Shown one piece after another: positions 1 through 6,260 of a DNA stretch of 6,507 nt. The position numbers and the translations under genes are program-made. Source of the DNA: Candidatus Poribacteria bacterium (lineage in GTDB: Bacteria; Poribacteria; WGA-4E; WGA-3G); NCBI GenBank assembly GCA_009845505.1, contig VXZL01000190.1, positions 1 to 6,507 on the forward strand, read 5' to 3'. Positions within the stretch are counted from its first letter, which is position 1, and every line of letters begins with the position of its first letter. The notes beneath the pieces were generated by a model, which saw only the letters and a program-made list of their open reading frames with translations, ran no database searches and had not been told where the DNA came from.

Positions 1-100
1 TAAATATCACCATTTTAATAGCAATATAGACATGCGTCAAGCGGAAACAGGAATCCTTTTTGGGATTTTATCTGAAACCGATTTCGTGAATCTGACGTTT

Positions 101-151
101 TATACTGTCATACATGTCTACATGTTTGCATGTGCACATGTGTATATGCAC
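101..151 (+). promoter_or_regulatory. Candidate promoter and 8-bp repeat operator before the RHH gene
   Basis: A TATACT hexamer at 101-106 could be a -10 box; no convincing -35 is visible 16-18 bp upstream. From 112 onward the sequence repeats with an exact 8-bp period: units start at 112, 120, 128 and 136, each beginning ACATGT or GCATGT, with a degenerate fifth unit at 144 (ATATGC). The Shine-Dalgarno GGAGG (152-156) follows immediately. RHH repressors of the CopG/ParG/omega type are known to bind short tandem boxes spaced 7-8 bp apart and to repress their own genes. The gene just downstream encodes an RHH protein, so an autoregulatory operator (or partition site) is a reasonable inference. 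The repeats are directly visible; the function is inferred. Confidence 0.55.
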
Positions 152-166
152 GGAGGCATAAACGAT

Positions 167-406
167 ATGAAAACAGTAGCAATTTTATCAGACAAAGGCG
201 GAGTTGCCGTTGGGAGTACATCGAAACCGACTGCCGCGGTACCGCCATCCCGTCAAGGGAAAAAGATGATTTCTGGTCATTTTGACAAGGATGTACATCG
301 GCAGTTGAAAATGCTCGCGCTTGAGAAAGACACGAGTATTCAAAGTTTGTTGGGTGAAGCATTGAATGCGCTGTTTGAGCGGAACAACAAACCGCCGATA
401 GCGTGA
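167..406 (+). CDS. Small ribbon-helix-helix DNA-binding protein (antitoxin/ParG-like)
   Basis: This 79-aa protein probably binds DNA as a dimer. Residues about 33-39 (KMISGHF) fit the RHH beta-strand, followed by helix A (about 40-54, DKDVHRQLKMLALEK) and helix B (about 56-70, TSIQSLLGEALNALF). The segment SRQGKKMISGHFD and the ending KPPIA recall small RHH proteins found next to ParA ATPases and in antitoxin-like families; this is from memory, not a search. The start at 167 is chosen because GGAGG lies 10 nt upstream; an in-frame ATG at 32 would read through the repeat array and lacks a good ribosome site. Residues 1-18 (MKTVAILSDKGGVAVGST) look like a ParA N-terminus (consensus KGGxGKT/S), but the catalytic GK[ST] lysine is missing, so it is not an ATPase. 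No toxin or parA gene is adjacent. The likely role is a repressor, antitoxin or partition accessory protein; the RHH fold is fairly secure, the role is not. Confidence 0.75.
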   Translation: MKTVAILSDKGGVAVGSTSKPTAAVPPSRQGKKMISGHFDKDVHRQLKMLALEKDTSIQSLLGEALNALFERNNKPPIA

Positions 407-423
407 AATACCGGGAGGGTATC

Positions 424-621
424 ATGATTTCCAACGCAGATTGGAGAATTTTAGAAAGAACAAACCGGATGCTGGCGTTGAGTTGGGAGGCACTTAGACG
501 CGCGCGGGCAACTAAGGATAATCACACAATTAAAATGGCTGAAATGAACTACTTTCAGGCATTGCAAAGTGTGCTTGTCTCTACACAAAACGCGGTTTCT
601 CAATATACAAGGTCCCAGTAA
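424..621 (+). CDS. 65-aa hypothetical helical protein
   Basis: The family is not recognised. The product is short, polar and predicted mostly alpha-helical (ISNADWRILERTNRMLALSW, then EALRRARATKD, then a long MAEMNYFQALQSVLVSTQNA segment), without signal peptide, membrane segment, cysteine pair or catalytic motif. The start at 424 is preferred because GGGAGGG (413-419) is optimally placed 4-5 nt upstream. A GTG at 403, overlapping the stop of the RHH gene by four bases, would add seven residues but has no comparable ribosome site. The gene lies 17 nt after the RHH gene in the same direction and is followed by a strong terminator, so the two are probably co-transcribed and under the same repeat operator. 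It could be a partner of the RHH protein (for example in a toxin-antitoxin or partition unit), but nothing in the sequence itself shows that. Confidence 0.6.
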   Translation: MISNADWRILERTNRMLALSWEALRRARATKDNHTIKMAEMNYFQALQSVLVSTQNAVSQYTRSQ

Positions 622-730
622 AGTAGTAAGCGCGATTTCTGAATTGTGCTATTGAAGCACTGCTGTTTCTGCTGAGCATTTCACGGTTTCCTTTTCTTCT
701 GAATTGATTTTTCTTTTATTTTAACGTGAT

Positions 731-767
731 AAGGGGAACAACGTGATTGTTGTTCCCTTTTACTTTT
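731..767 (+). terminator. Rho-independent terminator of the RHH unit
   Basis: A 9-bp perfect stem, GGGAACAAC (734-742) with GTTGTTCCC (749-757), closes a 6-nt loop. It can extend by a G-T wobble and two A-T pairs, and is followed on the plus strand by TTTTACTTTTT. The opposite side lacks a T-tract, so it serves the plus-strand unit rather than being bidirectional. Confidence 0.85.
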
Positions 768-810
768 TGTTCTTAATAGAAAATCGCGATTCAGATGATA
801 GAAGAACGCC

Positions 811-854
811 CCAATCCTGTCCATCCTAAAATCTTGCAAATCCTGATTCAGACA
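811..854 (-). repeat. Intergenic repeat-like segment with iterated CAGGAT motifs
   Basis: Read on the minus strand this segment is a run of near-repeats spaced about 8-10 bp: TCAGGATTT, GCAAGATTT, TAGGATGGA, ACAGGATTG. It starts with GTCTGAATCAGGATT (839-853). A 14/15 match to that end, differing by one base, occurs upstream of the 667-aa gene at 4692-4706. Dispersed intergenic elements with CAGGATT iterations are familiar from several environmental bacterial genomes; that recollection is not verified here. It has no coding potential. Confidence 0.45.
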
Positions 855-891
855 GTCAACCTTTCTTTGGCACAGTAGCTTATCGGGCTTG

Positions 892-918
892 GATAGTAGT
901 CCACGCGTGGGTCCTATC
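892..918. other. Imperfect palindrome with CCACGCGTGG core
   Basis: The perfect 10-bp palindrome CCACGCGTGG (901-910) lies inside outer arms GATAG (892-896) and CTATC (914-918), separated from it by 3-4 unpaired bases. It begins 48 nt past the stop of the minus-strand operon. There is no following T-run on either strand, so it is not a standard terminator. It could be a protein site, an RNA-stabilising 3' hairpin or part of the adjacent repeat. Confidence 0.35.
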
Positions 919-966
919 TATTCTGAATTTCGGTGCTGGGTGTCCTGCTTCTGCTAAGAATAGAAA

Positions 967-2652
967 TCAATACAACACATGCACCCGATTCTTCCCGCGC
1001 ACTGTCTCATCTGGCATCGCAATCGGGGCCTCAACAATAATGATGAGCGCACCATCTGCACTAATCGCGAGCGTATCATAAGGCAGCTGCCCCTCTGTGC
1101 GGTAGGTGTATAAATATTTTGATAAGCCACTGCCTTCGGCTGTTAGGTCGAACATTGATACGCCGTGGAGGCTCTCATTCGGATCCTGCGTACGCTTAGA
1201 AACAGATAACAGCGCATAGCGGTCCTTCGCGTCAATACGTAAACCTTGCGGCATATTCTCAAGTTGCCACTGCCAGATTTTTTCACCCGTCCACGAATAA
1301 GCGAACAGGGTCATCGCATTTGGGTGTGCTCCCGCAGGGCGTTGCGCGCCTTTTCGGAGATGGTACGGAATATATGTGTCACCAGTGACAAAAAGTGCCG
1401 CTGCGTCCGTCGCATCGATTGTGCCAGAGGTTGCTACGATAGGAATACCACTCACCTCCAGTGGAGTCGTTAGGTTCTCACTCCATACCGGTTCTGGATT
1501 ATTCACGTCAAAGATGAAGGCGCGTCCGTCGTCTGTTGTTACGTTGATAAACTTACCATCAGGAGAGACGCTAACTCCACGCCAAAACGTGACCTGTGAG
1601 AAATAGGGAGTCAACGGTTCAATAGCTGCCTGCCACTTTTCTGTGCCGTCTTTCGCGTTGAGAACGACGAGTTTGCCACTTCCATCAGTCGTGTTTCCTT
1701 GTAAATTATGTCCTGCATCTGTTACGAGTGCGAGTGTTTCTCCATCAGCACTCACGTCAAACCAGCGTATTATCCTTGATACCGCGCTGTCCTGGGGCCA
1801 TTTCCAAGTAACGTTTCCCGTTTCACTGTCAAATCTATAGAGTTGGGACTTCTTACGAGGTGTATCGTTTTCTGTCCACGAATGCACACCGGCAACCAGA
1901 AGGTCGTCGTTCGCCAGCGTTTGCATACAAGACTGACCGGGGTAGCTGACCCATGCGTAGACACTCCCCGGATCGCTCGGCACGGAAGTCTCTATATCGT
2001 CGGCTGTACGGTATTTCCAGCGAAGTGTCGGCATATCGTTTGTTAGATTGTAGCAGTAGATGAATCCGTCCGCTGCCTGTTCCCCGATGTAGAGCAGGGC
2101 GTTGTCAGGACTAAACGCCACCCGCCGCACGTAACCTTCCGAGATGCGGGTCTTCCAAAGCGTTTCACCCGTGATGGGTTGAAGAATCGCGAGATGTCCA
2201 CTGTCTGTCGCAACCGCCAATTTTTCTGTGTTAGACGCGTTTCCGGTCCCCAAGGCGACGGCTGTCGGCTTTGCGGGTTGACGGAGGTTTTCCATCAATG
2301 ACAGAAGCCCATCTAATTCAACGGTACGAATGAGATAAGGTTCAGGCTTTAGTGGTGAAGTTGCTGTTATTTCGGTATCGTTCAGACGAAATTGATAATT
2401 TTGGTTGGGCTGCCACGCAAATTGAAGCAAAACCCGGTTCGCATCGAGCCATTGAATTGTGGACACCTTAGAGGTGTTCGCTGTTCTGATAGATATTGTT
2501 ATATCATTGATTTCGCCTTCAATACCGTTTCTGTGTTGAGTTTCGAGTACTACGCCTGTCCGTACCCAAGTGATGCCCATATCGGCTGTCACAATACCAA
2601 TGGGTGAAATTATCAGCAGACAGAATAGCGCAAAAAATTGAATTCGTTTCAT
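967..2652 (-). CDS. Secreted WD40/PQQ-like beta-propeller protein, last gene of B12-riboswitch operon
   Basis: The product is 561 aa. Residues 1-23 are a signal peptide (MKRIQFFALF, hydrophobic core, likely cleavage after VTA23), so it is exported. Residues about 25-115 form a beta-rich N-terminal domain with the motif F78-x-W80-x5-Y86-x-F88. From about 143 to the end there are repeated propeller blades. Six blade-type tryptophans of the PQQ/quinoprotein pattern are seen at W166 (TGETLW), W212, W283 (TGNVTW), W340 (DGTEKW), W390 and W460 (TGEKIW), and WD40-like turns VAFSPDN, VSADGE, VSPDGK and ISADGA lie between them. No lipobox, cohesin or dockerin tail is seen. The start at 2652 is chosen because AGAAAGGA lies 8 nt upstream and the signal peptide begins there; an upstream in-frame ATG would overlap the preceding gene and add a non-signal sequence. 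It follows the 667-aa gene by 32 nt. Its role is unknown; the riboswitch context suggests B12 binding or a structural part of an uptake complex. No redox cofactor role is shown. Confidence 0.85.
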   Translation of the reverse strand: MKRIQFFALFCLLIISPIGIVTADMGITWVRTGVVLETQHRNGIEGEINDITISIRTANTSKVSTIQWLDANRVLLQFAWQPNQNYQFRLNDTEITATSPLKPEPYLIRTVELDGLLSLMENLRQPAKPTAVALGTGNASNTEKLAVATDSGHLAILQPITGETLWKTRISEGYVRRVAFSPDNALLYIGEQAADGFIYCYNLTNDMPTLRWKYRTADDIETSVPSDPGSVYAWVSYPGQSCMQTLANDDLLVAGVHSWTENDTPRKKSQLYRFDSETGNVTWKWPQDSAVSRIIRWFDVSADGETLALVTDAGHNLQGNTTDGSGKLVVLNAKDGTEKWQAAIEPLTPYFSQVTFWRGVSVSPDGKFINVTTDDGRAFIFDVNNPEPVWSENLTTPLEVSGIPIVATSGTIDATDAAALFVTGDTYIPYHLRKGAQRPAGAHPNAMTLFAYSWTGEKIWQWQLENMPQGLRIDAKDRYALLSVSKRTQDPNESLHGVSMFDLTAEGSGLSKYLYTYRTEGQLPYDTLAISADGALIIIVEAPIAMPDETVRGKNRVHVLY

Positions 2653-2684
2653 TGTCGTGTTCCTTTCTATGAGGGAGTGATAGT

Positions 2685-4688
2685 TTAGTCCGCGACACGC
2701 CAGAGGCCTCGCCCTAATCTCGCACCGAGGAGTACGCCGATAAACGTATAGACGAATCCTTCTATCAGAATTCGGAGAAGGATATACCAATCGGCATAAA
2801 AAAGCCGATAGAGCAGTATAGAGAGTTGGAAATCGACATAGACAGCAATCGCATCACAGAGACCTAACACAACTGCCCATACGAACAGACTACGGCTTCG
2901 CACAAATAGAAAGCCGGTTTCCAGTAGGAGGACGCTTGTGCCGGTATAAACAATCGCCATCGGTGTAAACAGTCCGAACGCCACACCACCGAGAAGTAAG
3001 CGGACCGCGGAGACAAGCAAGATGACACCACTCCCTTTATTCTGTGGCTTCAGGGCATCGTGCTCCGAATTTTCAGGGTCTCCACTAATATAAATTAACA
3101 ATGCCGTCAGCAGAGCATAATAGAGTGTCTCGTTTACCAAGCCCGTCAGCAGTACGGAAATCGGTCCGAGAAGTGCGCTGATTAAGTTAAGGAATAGCGT
3201 TGATGGGACCGTCACCGCCACAAAAACCGTTGTGCCAAATAGCGCGATAACAATGAGTTGCTTCGTCGTGAAACCGGCGAACAGTTGTTTGTGCAACTTT
3301 AGGACAACTGCCAATCCGATCGTACTACTGATGATTGCCAAAAGGCTAACAAGCAGTGCCTGTTGATTTGGAACAATCAGATGGAGGGGATGTTCTTCGC
3401 GTAAGATTGTTGCATCGCTTCCCCAGACCTTCACCGCAATATTCCGCGTATATTCGCCAGGAATCGCCTGCTCTATCTTACCCTCTTTTAGATACCTCGG
3501 ATGAAAGTAGATAGGTAAGGGAATTTCCGTAACTTCACCACCGGGTAGACTCGCGAAAGCGACGCTCTGATTCGTACCACCATTCGCTGTCTCTGGTGGT
3601 GTGAGAAAAGGGACAACTTCGCCGGTCTTTATATCTCTATTGATTGATGACACAGCCACATGGATAGTCTCTTCACTCTGATTGCGGAGGCGGATGGTCT
3701 GAAAGGTTGTCGGCTCAAATGGATTCGTCTGCGAGGTGTCAAGCCAACTGAACAGTGGACGCGGGTAGTAGATGGTATCCGCCCGCTGCTTGGCGTCTAC
3801 TGCGCCTGTTGCATCTGTAGGCATCTCGATTAATGCTATTGAGAGGTATTCAGTCATCTCGGAGACAGTTGCCGTTCGCAACTGTACCCTTGTCTGTTGT
3901 TCCCACGTTTGCCCTCTATCTGTTGTGAAGCGGACAACTCCCGATACTTCTTCCCTGTCTGAGTTAGTTGTTGTGGAGGTCTTCAGCACCAGTTCACGAT
4001 ACCAGACCTCCGATGCGACGCGAAATCTACCAGTGGTCGAGAGACAGGTTTCTGCATCAGTTGTTTCAGCTTGCCAGCCTGTTGGCAGATGTACAACAGT
4101 TAGTGTTGATGGGAGACAAAGTTCAAGGTCAAAGGTCGCTGGTATCTTTCCATTTCTAACGAGGATTGTGGCTGTCATTTCGCTGTCGTGTAGGACGAGA
4201 GCGACTTGGTTGTTACTTGATGTGTTTTCTGCCGCTATCTGCATTCCAACACCATAAGGGATGGCGATTTCTAAGCTACCTTGTGTGTACGTCCGCGGCG
4301 CAGTTACCGTTTGGACATCCACATCGCCTGTTGTCAAGGTCGCTTCAAACCTATAGGTTTCCCCTTCACGCCATTCAAAATAGAGTGGCTCTGTCTGACG
4401 GGGGGGCGTGGGAAAATTGAGCTGCGCGACTCTCGCACCGTCGGCGTTAAAGGCATTCAGACGTTGAACGGGTGCTTCTGCACTCAATTGCACCTTTGCC
4501 CCCAATGAAAAGAACGTCACTTTCCATGAGAACGGTTCCTCTTTAGGGGCTGAGGCACAACTGAACAAGAAAACAAGGAGAGACAAATAGTAGGCAGCCT
4601 TGGATAAGAAGTCTAAACTCTGATTTATGAGATTGGTAGATGGTCCGTGATTAGATACTTTTTTAATCATAGCAAATCTTAAAATCAT
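2685..4688 (-). CDS. Lipoprotein-type ectodomain fused to ECF S-component-like membrane domain
   Basis: The product is 667 aa. The N-terminus has a longish polar stretch, a hydrophobic segment (about 33-43) and a lipobox-like LFSC with Cys44, so it may be lipid-anchored. Residues about 50-435 are beta-rich and extracytoplasmic: a first sandwich domain (about 52-146, motif F104-x-W106-x5-Y112-x-F114), then two or more Ig/NEW3-like parts, with a cysteine pair candidate C191/C215. A first membrane helix (about 442-464) is followed by the basic KLHKQLFAGFTTKQ loop. About six helices then fill 476-655 (including LISALLGPISVLLTGLVNET and VRLLLGGVAFGLF), ending in the basic tail ARLGRGLWRVAD. Six helices with cytoplasmic ends fits the S component of ECF vitamin transporters (YkoE/ThiW-like feel), but this is by pattern, not alignment, and no clear AxxxA motif for EcfT binding is seen. 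AGGA lies 5-6 nt before the start; Met7 is an alternative start. In an operon under a B12 riboswitch, a cobalamin or precursor permease subunit is the best inference. EcfA/EcfT are not encoded nearby. Confidence 0.7.
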   Translation of the reverse strand: MILRFAMIKKVSNHGPSTNLINQSLDFLSKAAYYLSLLVFLFSCASAPKEEPFSWKVTFFSLGAKVQLSAEAPVQRLNAFNADGARVAQLNFPTPPRQTEPLYFEWREGETYRFEATLTTGDVDVQTVTAPRTYTQGSLEIAIPYGVGMQIAAENTSSNNQVALVLHDSEMTATILVRNGKIPATFDLELCLPSTLTVVHLPTGWQAETTDAETCLSTTGRFRVASEVWYRELVLKTSTTTNSDREEVSGVVRFTTDRGQTWEQQTRVQLRTATVSEMTEYLSIALIEMPTDATGAVDAKQRADTIYYPRPLFSWLDTSQTNPFEPTTFQTIRLRNQSEETIHVAVSSINRDIKTGEVVPFLTPPETANGGTNQSVAFASLPGGEVTEIPLPIYFHPRYLKEGKIEQAIPGEYTRNIAVKVWGSDATILREEHPLHLIVPNQQALLVSLLAIISSTIGLAVVLKLHKQLFAGFTTKQLIVIALFGTTVFVAVTVPSTLFLNLISALLGPISVLLTGLVNETLYYALLTALLIYISGDPENSEHDALKPQNKGSGVILLVSAVRLLLGGVAFGLFTPMAIVYTGTSVLLLETGFLFVRSRSLFVWAVVLGLCDAIAVYVDFQLSILLYRLFYADWYILLRILIEGFVYTFIGVLLGARLGRGLWRVAD

Positions 4689-4691
4689 GAG

Positions 4692-4706
4692 AATCCTGGT
4701 TCAGAC
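4692..4706 (-). repeat. Short copy of the intergenic repeat end, carrying the ribosome site
   Basis: Plus-strand AATCCTGGTTCAGAC here matches AATCCTGATTCAGAC at 839-853 in 14 of 15 positions. On the minus strand it lies within the 40-nt gap before the 667-aa gene, and its AGGA is the apparent Shine-Dalgarno for that gene. With only 15 bases shared it may be chance or a fragment of a dispersed element. Confidence 0.3.
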
Positions 4707-4728
4707 TTCTACTGAGATCTGATAACCG

Positions 4729-6069
4729 TTAAAGCCACTGTCCTATTAGCACTAAGTCAAGGACATTAACGACTTGGTCTCCATTAACATCGGCGACTAT
4801 CCCGGGGCCCTCATCCCCCAAAAACCTGCTCGCGATTGTTAAGTCTTCCGCATTGACGAACCCGTCATTGTTGACATCTTCGCGGCGCGGCATAATCGTT
4901 GCAAACCCCAAATTATTGGCACCGGGTCCAACGCGGTAGGTTTGTAGGAGAGACGCATCCATGACATCCATGACGCGAACGAAATCCTGTCCACCGCCCG
5001 ACCAATCGGGCTGGGTGATATAGAGACTTCCATCTGGCGCGAAGGTCAGTCCCCCACTGATAGAGGCATCTGCATCGTTGCTGAAGTTGGCGATCACGTC
5101 ATCTTCGTCCCGAATCCACGCTTGTGCCGCAACATCGTAGACGAGCAGGCCCGGGTTTTGCCAACTCCCTTGGAGAAACATCTGCTTTTGTGAGTTGAGG
5201 GCGACGGAGCCAGGCGTGAAGCCGAGTTTGACTGTTTCGATGATCTCATCAGTCGTTGTGTCAATCAGAACGAGATGTCCCGAAATATCATTATAATTGC
5301 CCGTTGTTTTGAGAATAACAGTGGATTCGCCATCGTTAACGATTGTACTTGCGTTTGTCGGCACTGGAATGGATTTCAATATAATATCAGTCTCTGTATC
5401 AATCACTGTCACACTGCTATCGTAATAGGTCGTTTTTCGTTCAACTGGATCCCACTCCCATGCCGGATTTGAGACATAAGCTTTGCCGTTGAGAAGCGTG
5501 ATGCCCGTCGGTTTGTTAAAGGAGCCGGTGAGGACCTTCGTTACGTTGCGATTCGGGATGTTAACGACATGCACCTCATGCGTCGCTGCACAGGTGACGT
5601 ATAACTTCTGATTATTGATCAAAGCGATCTGCTGCGGCGTTGTACCCGCCTGGATCGGAATTTCGCCAATAAACTCTCGATCTTCTAAGTTAATGATCAA
5701 GATATTGTCACCGGAACTTGTTTCGCCAGTGATAGGTAAGTTAAAAGTCGTGATATAGGCGAGATGCCCGTGAATAGACAGACCTATTGCCCGCCGCCGC
5801 AATATTGGATCAAAGCCGATGCGGAGTATCTCGTTGTCAACAGCCCGTCTTTCATTCGGTTCCATCAGATCGATGAGTGAGAGTGAAGCAGTGATACCTA
5901 AGTCGGGATGCGTCAAGGCGTTTATGACCACTGCCAGCTCCTGAACCTCTGTTTGTCCAAAAGCGGGGGTAACGAGAAGTGTGAAGAGTATCGCACCGAT
6001 GAGTAGGAACGAGTGTAAATTGTGCGAATGGCACGAAAAATGCCGCCGAGTCAAAAAAACTTTGTTCAT
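4729..6069 (-). CDS. Secreted YVTN/YncE-like beta-propeller with C-terminal dockerin-like module
   Basis: The product is 446 aa and is the first gene behind the cobalamin riboswitch. Residues 1-38 form a signal peptide (basic LTRRH, core FLLIGAILFTLLV, likely cleavage after AFG38). Residues about 100-395 carry propeller blades of the YVTN/YncE pattern: DNILIINLEDREFIGEIPI, HEVHVVNIPNRNVTKVL, SSVTVIDTETDIILKSIPV, GHLVLIDTTTDEIIETVKL, GLLVYDVAAQAW and VRVMDVMDASLLQTYRV, each followed by a variant of P..IAL....LYV. The C-terminus (about 398-446) holds two EF-hand-like calcium loops, DVNNDGFVNAED (D398, N400, D402, D409) and DVNGDQVVNVLD (D427, N429, D431, D438), the type I dockerin arrangement. 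The start at 6069 is set by CGGAGG five nt upstream and by the signal peptide; a longer reading would enter the leader terminator. BtuG of Bacteroidetes is a surface propeller that binds B12 very tightly and is also B12-regulated, so a B12-capture role is a reasoned inference here. Generic surface propeller remains possible. Confidence 0.85.
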   Translation of the reverse strand: MNKVFLTRRHFSCHSHNLHSFLLIGAILFTLLVTPAFGQTEVQELAVVINALTHPDLGITASLSLIDLMEPNERRAVDNEILRIGFDPILRRRAIGLSIHGHLAYITTFNLPITGETSSGDNILIINLEDREFIGEIPIQAGTTPQQIALINNQKLYVTCAATHEVHVVNIPNRNVTKVLTGSFNKPTGITLLNGKAYVSNPAWEWDPVERKTTYYDSSVTVIDTETDIILKSIPVPTNASTIVNDGESTVILKTTGNYNDISGHLVLIDTTTDEIIETVKLGFTPGSVALNSQKQMFLQGSWQNPGLLVYDVAAQAWIRDEDDVIANFSNDADASISGGLTFAPDGSLYITQPDWSGGGQDFVRVMDVMDASLLQTYRVGPGANNLGFATIMPRREDVNNDGFVNAEDLTIASRFLGDEGPGIVADVNGDQVVNVLDLVLIGQWL

Positions 6070-6089
6070 TAGAACCTCCGTAATGAAAC

Positions 6090-6157
6090 AAAAAACCCCT
6101 GCCTTCATAGCCTTTTTGTAGCAAGTGCTAACTTGCAAACGGCTCGAAAAGCAGAGG
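6090..6157 (-). terminator. Leader terminator: expression platform of the riboswitch
   Basis: On the minus strand CCTCTGCTTTT pairs with TGAAGGCAGGGG-side bases (outer 7 bp: 6151-6157 with 6096-6102, continuing four more pairs with wobbles). After a 2x2 internal loop come AGCC/GGCT and a perfect inner hairpin GCAAGT-TAGC-ACTTGC (6121-6136). TTTTTT (6095-6090) follows directly. This is a strong intrinsic terminator placed ten bases before the Shine-Dalgarno of the first operon gene, as expected for transcriptional control by the upstream aptamer. Confidence 0.85.
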
Positions 6158-6179
6158 AGGCGACATTTTGTGTGAGTCT

Positions 6180-6242
6180 TATCCTGTCGTTTCGTGCAAG
6201 GATTTTATACCTTTATGAGTATTTCTATGTTCTGACAGGATA
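6180..6242 (-). other. Long-range inverted repeat in the leader RNA
   Basis: TATCCTGTC (6180-6188) and GACAGGATA (6234-6242) are perfect 9-bp inverted copies enclosing 45 nt. In the leader RNA this would form a stem between the aptamer and the terminator. It may bring the two closer or act as a pause or processing structure. Confidence 0.5.
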
Positions 6243-6260
6243 TTGCTGCGCGCTGTTCCA

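Larger units (their letters stand above)
622..966. other. Gene-free stretch between convergent units
   Basis: No supportable coding region is seen here on either strand. The first part (622-730) is AT-rich with pyrimidine runs and no clear structure. The rest holds an intrinsic terminator for the plus-strand unit (731-767), a repeat-like segment with AATCCTG motifs (811-854) and an imperfect palindrome (892-918). No obvious T-tract terminator for the minus-strand operon is visible, although the palindrome could contribute. Confidence 0.6.

Noticed and set aside
52..67. AATCC-GGATT hairpin near the left edge as a terminator
   Set aside because: Only five pairs with a T-rich loop and no proper U-tract after it; too weak to call.
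108..434. 108-aa open frame on the minus strand opposite the RHH gene
   Set aside because: It covers the RHH gene and its repeat array in antisense; the plus-strand gene has a ribosome site and recognisable fold, the minus frame has neither.
811..918. CRISPR array
   Set aside because: The repeated units are short, degenerate and lack uniform spacers; no cas genes are present.
967..2652. PQQ-dependent dehydrogenase
   Set aside because: Blade tryptophans resemble the quinoprotein fold, but no catalytic residues, heme site or vicinal cysteine pair is visible, and the PQQ-like propeller fold alone is not evidence of enzyme activity.
2653..2790. Longer start for the 561-aa propeller, adding 46 residues
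   Set aside because: The extension overlaps the end of the 667-aa gene, is arginine-rich and non-signal-like, and would bury the clear signal peptide; the internal ATG has a good Shine-Dalgarno.
3772..4257. 161-aa open frame on the plus strand inside the 667-aa gene
   Set aside because: It is antisense to a convincing coding region, has no ribosome site or recognisable domain, and its composition is that expected of a reverse-frame shadow.
6070..6138. Longer start for the first propeller, adding 23 residues
   Set aside because: It would translate through the riboswitch terminator and precede the signal peptide; the ATG at 6069 has an ideal CGGAGG.
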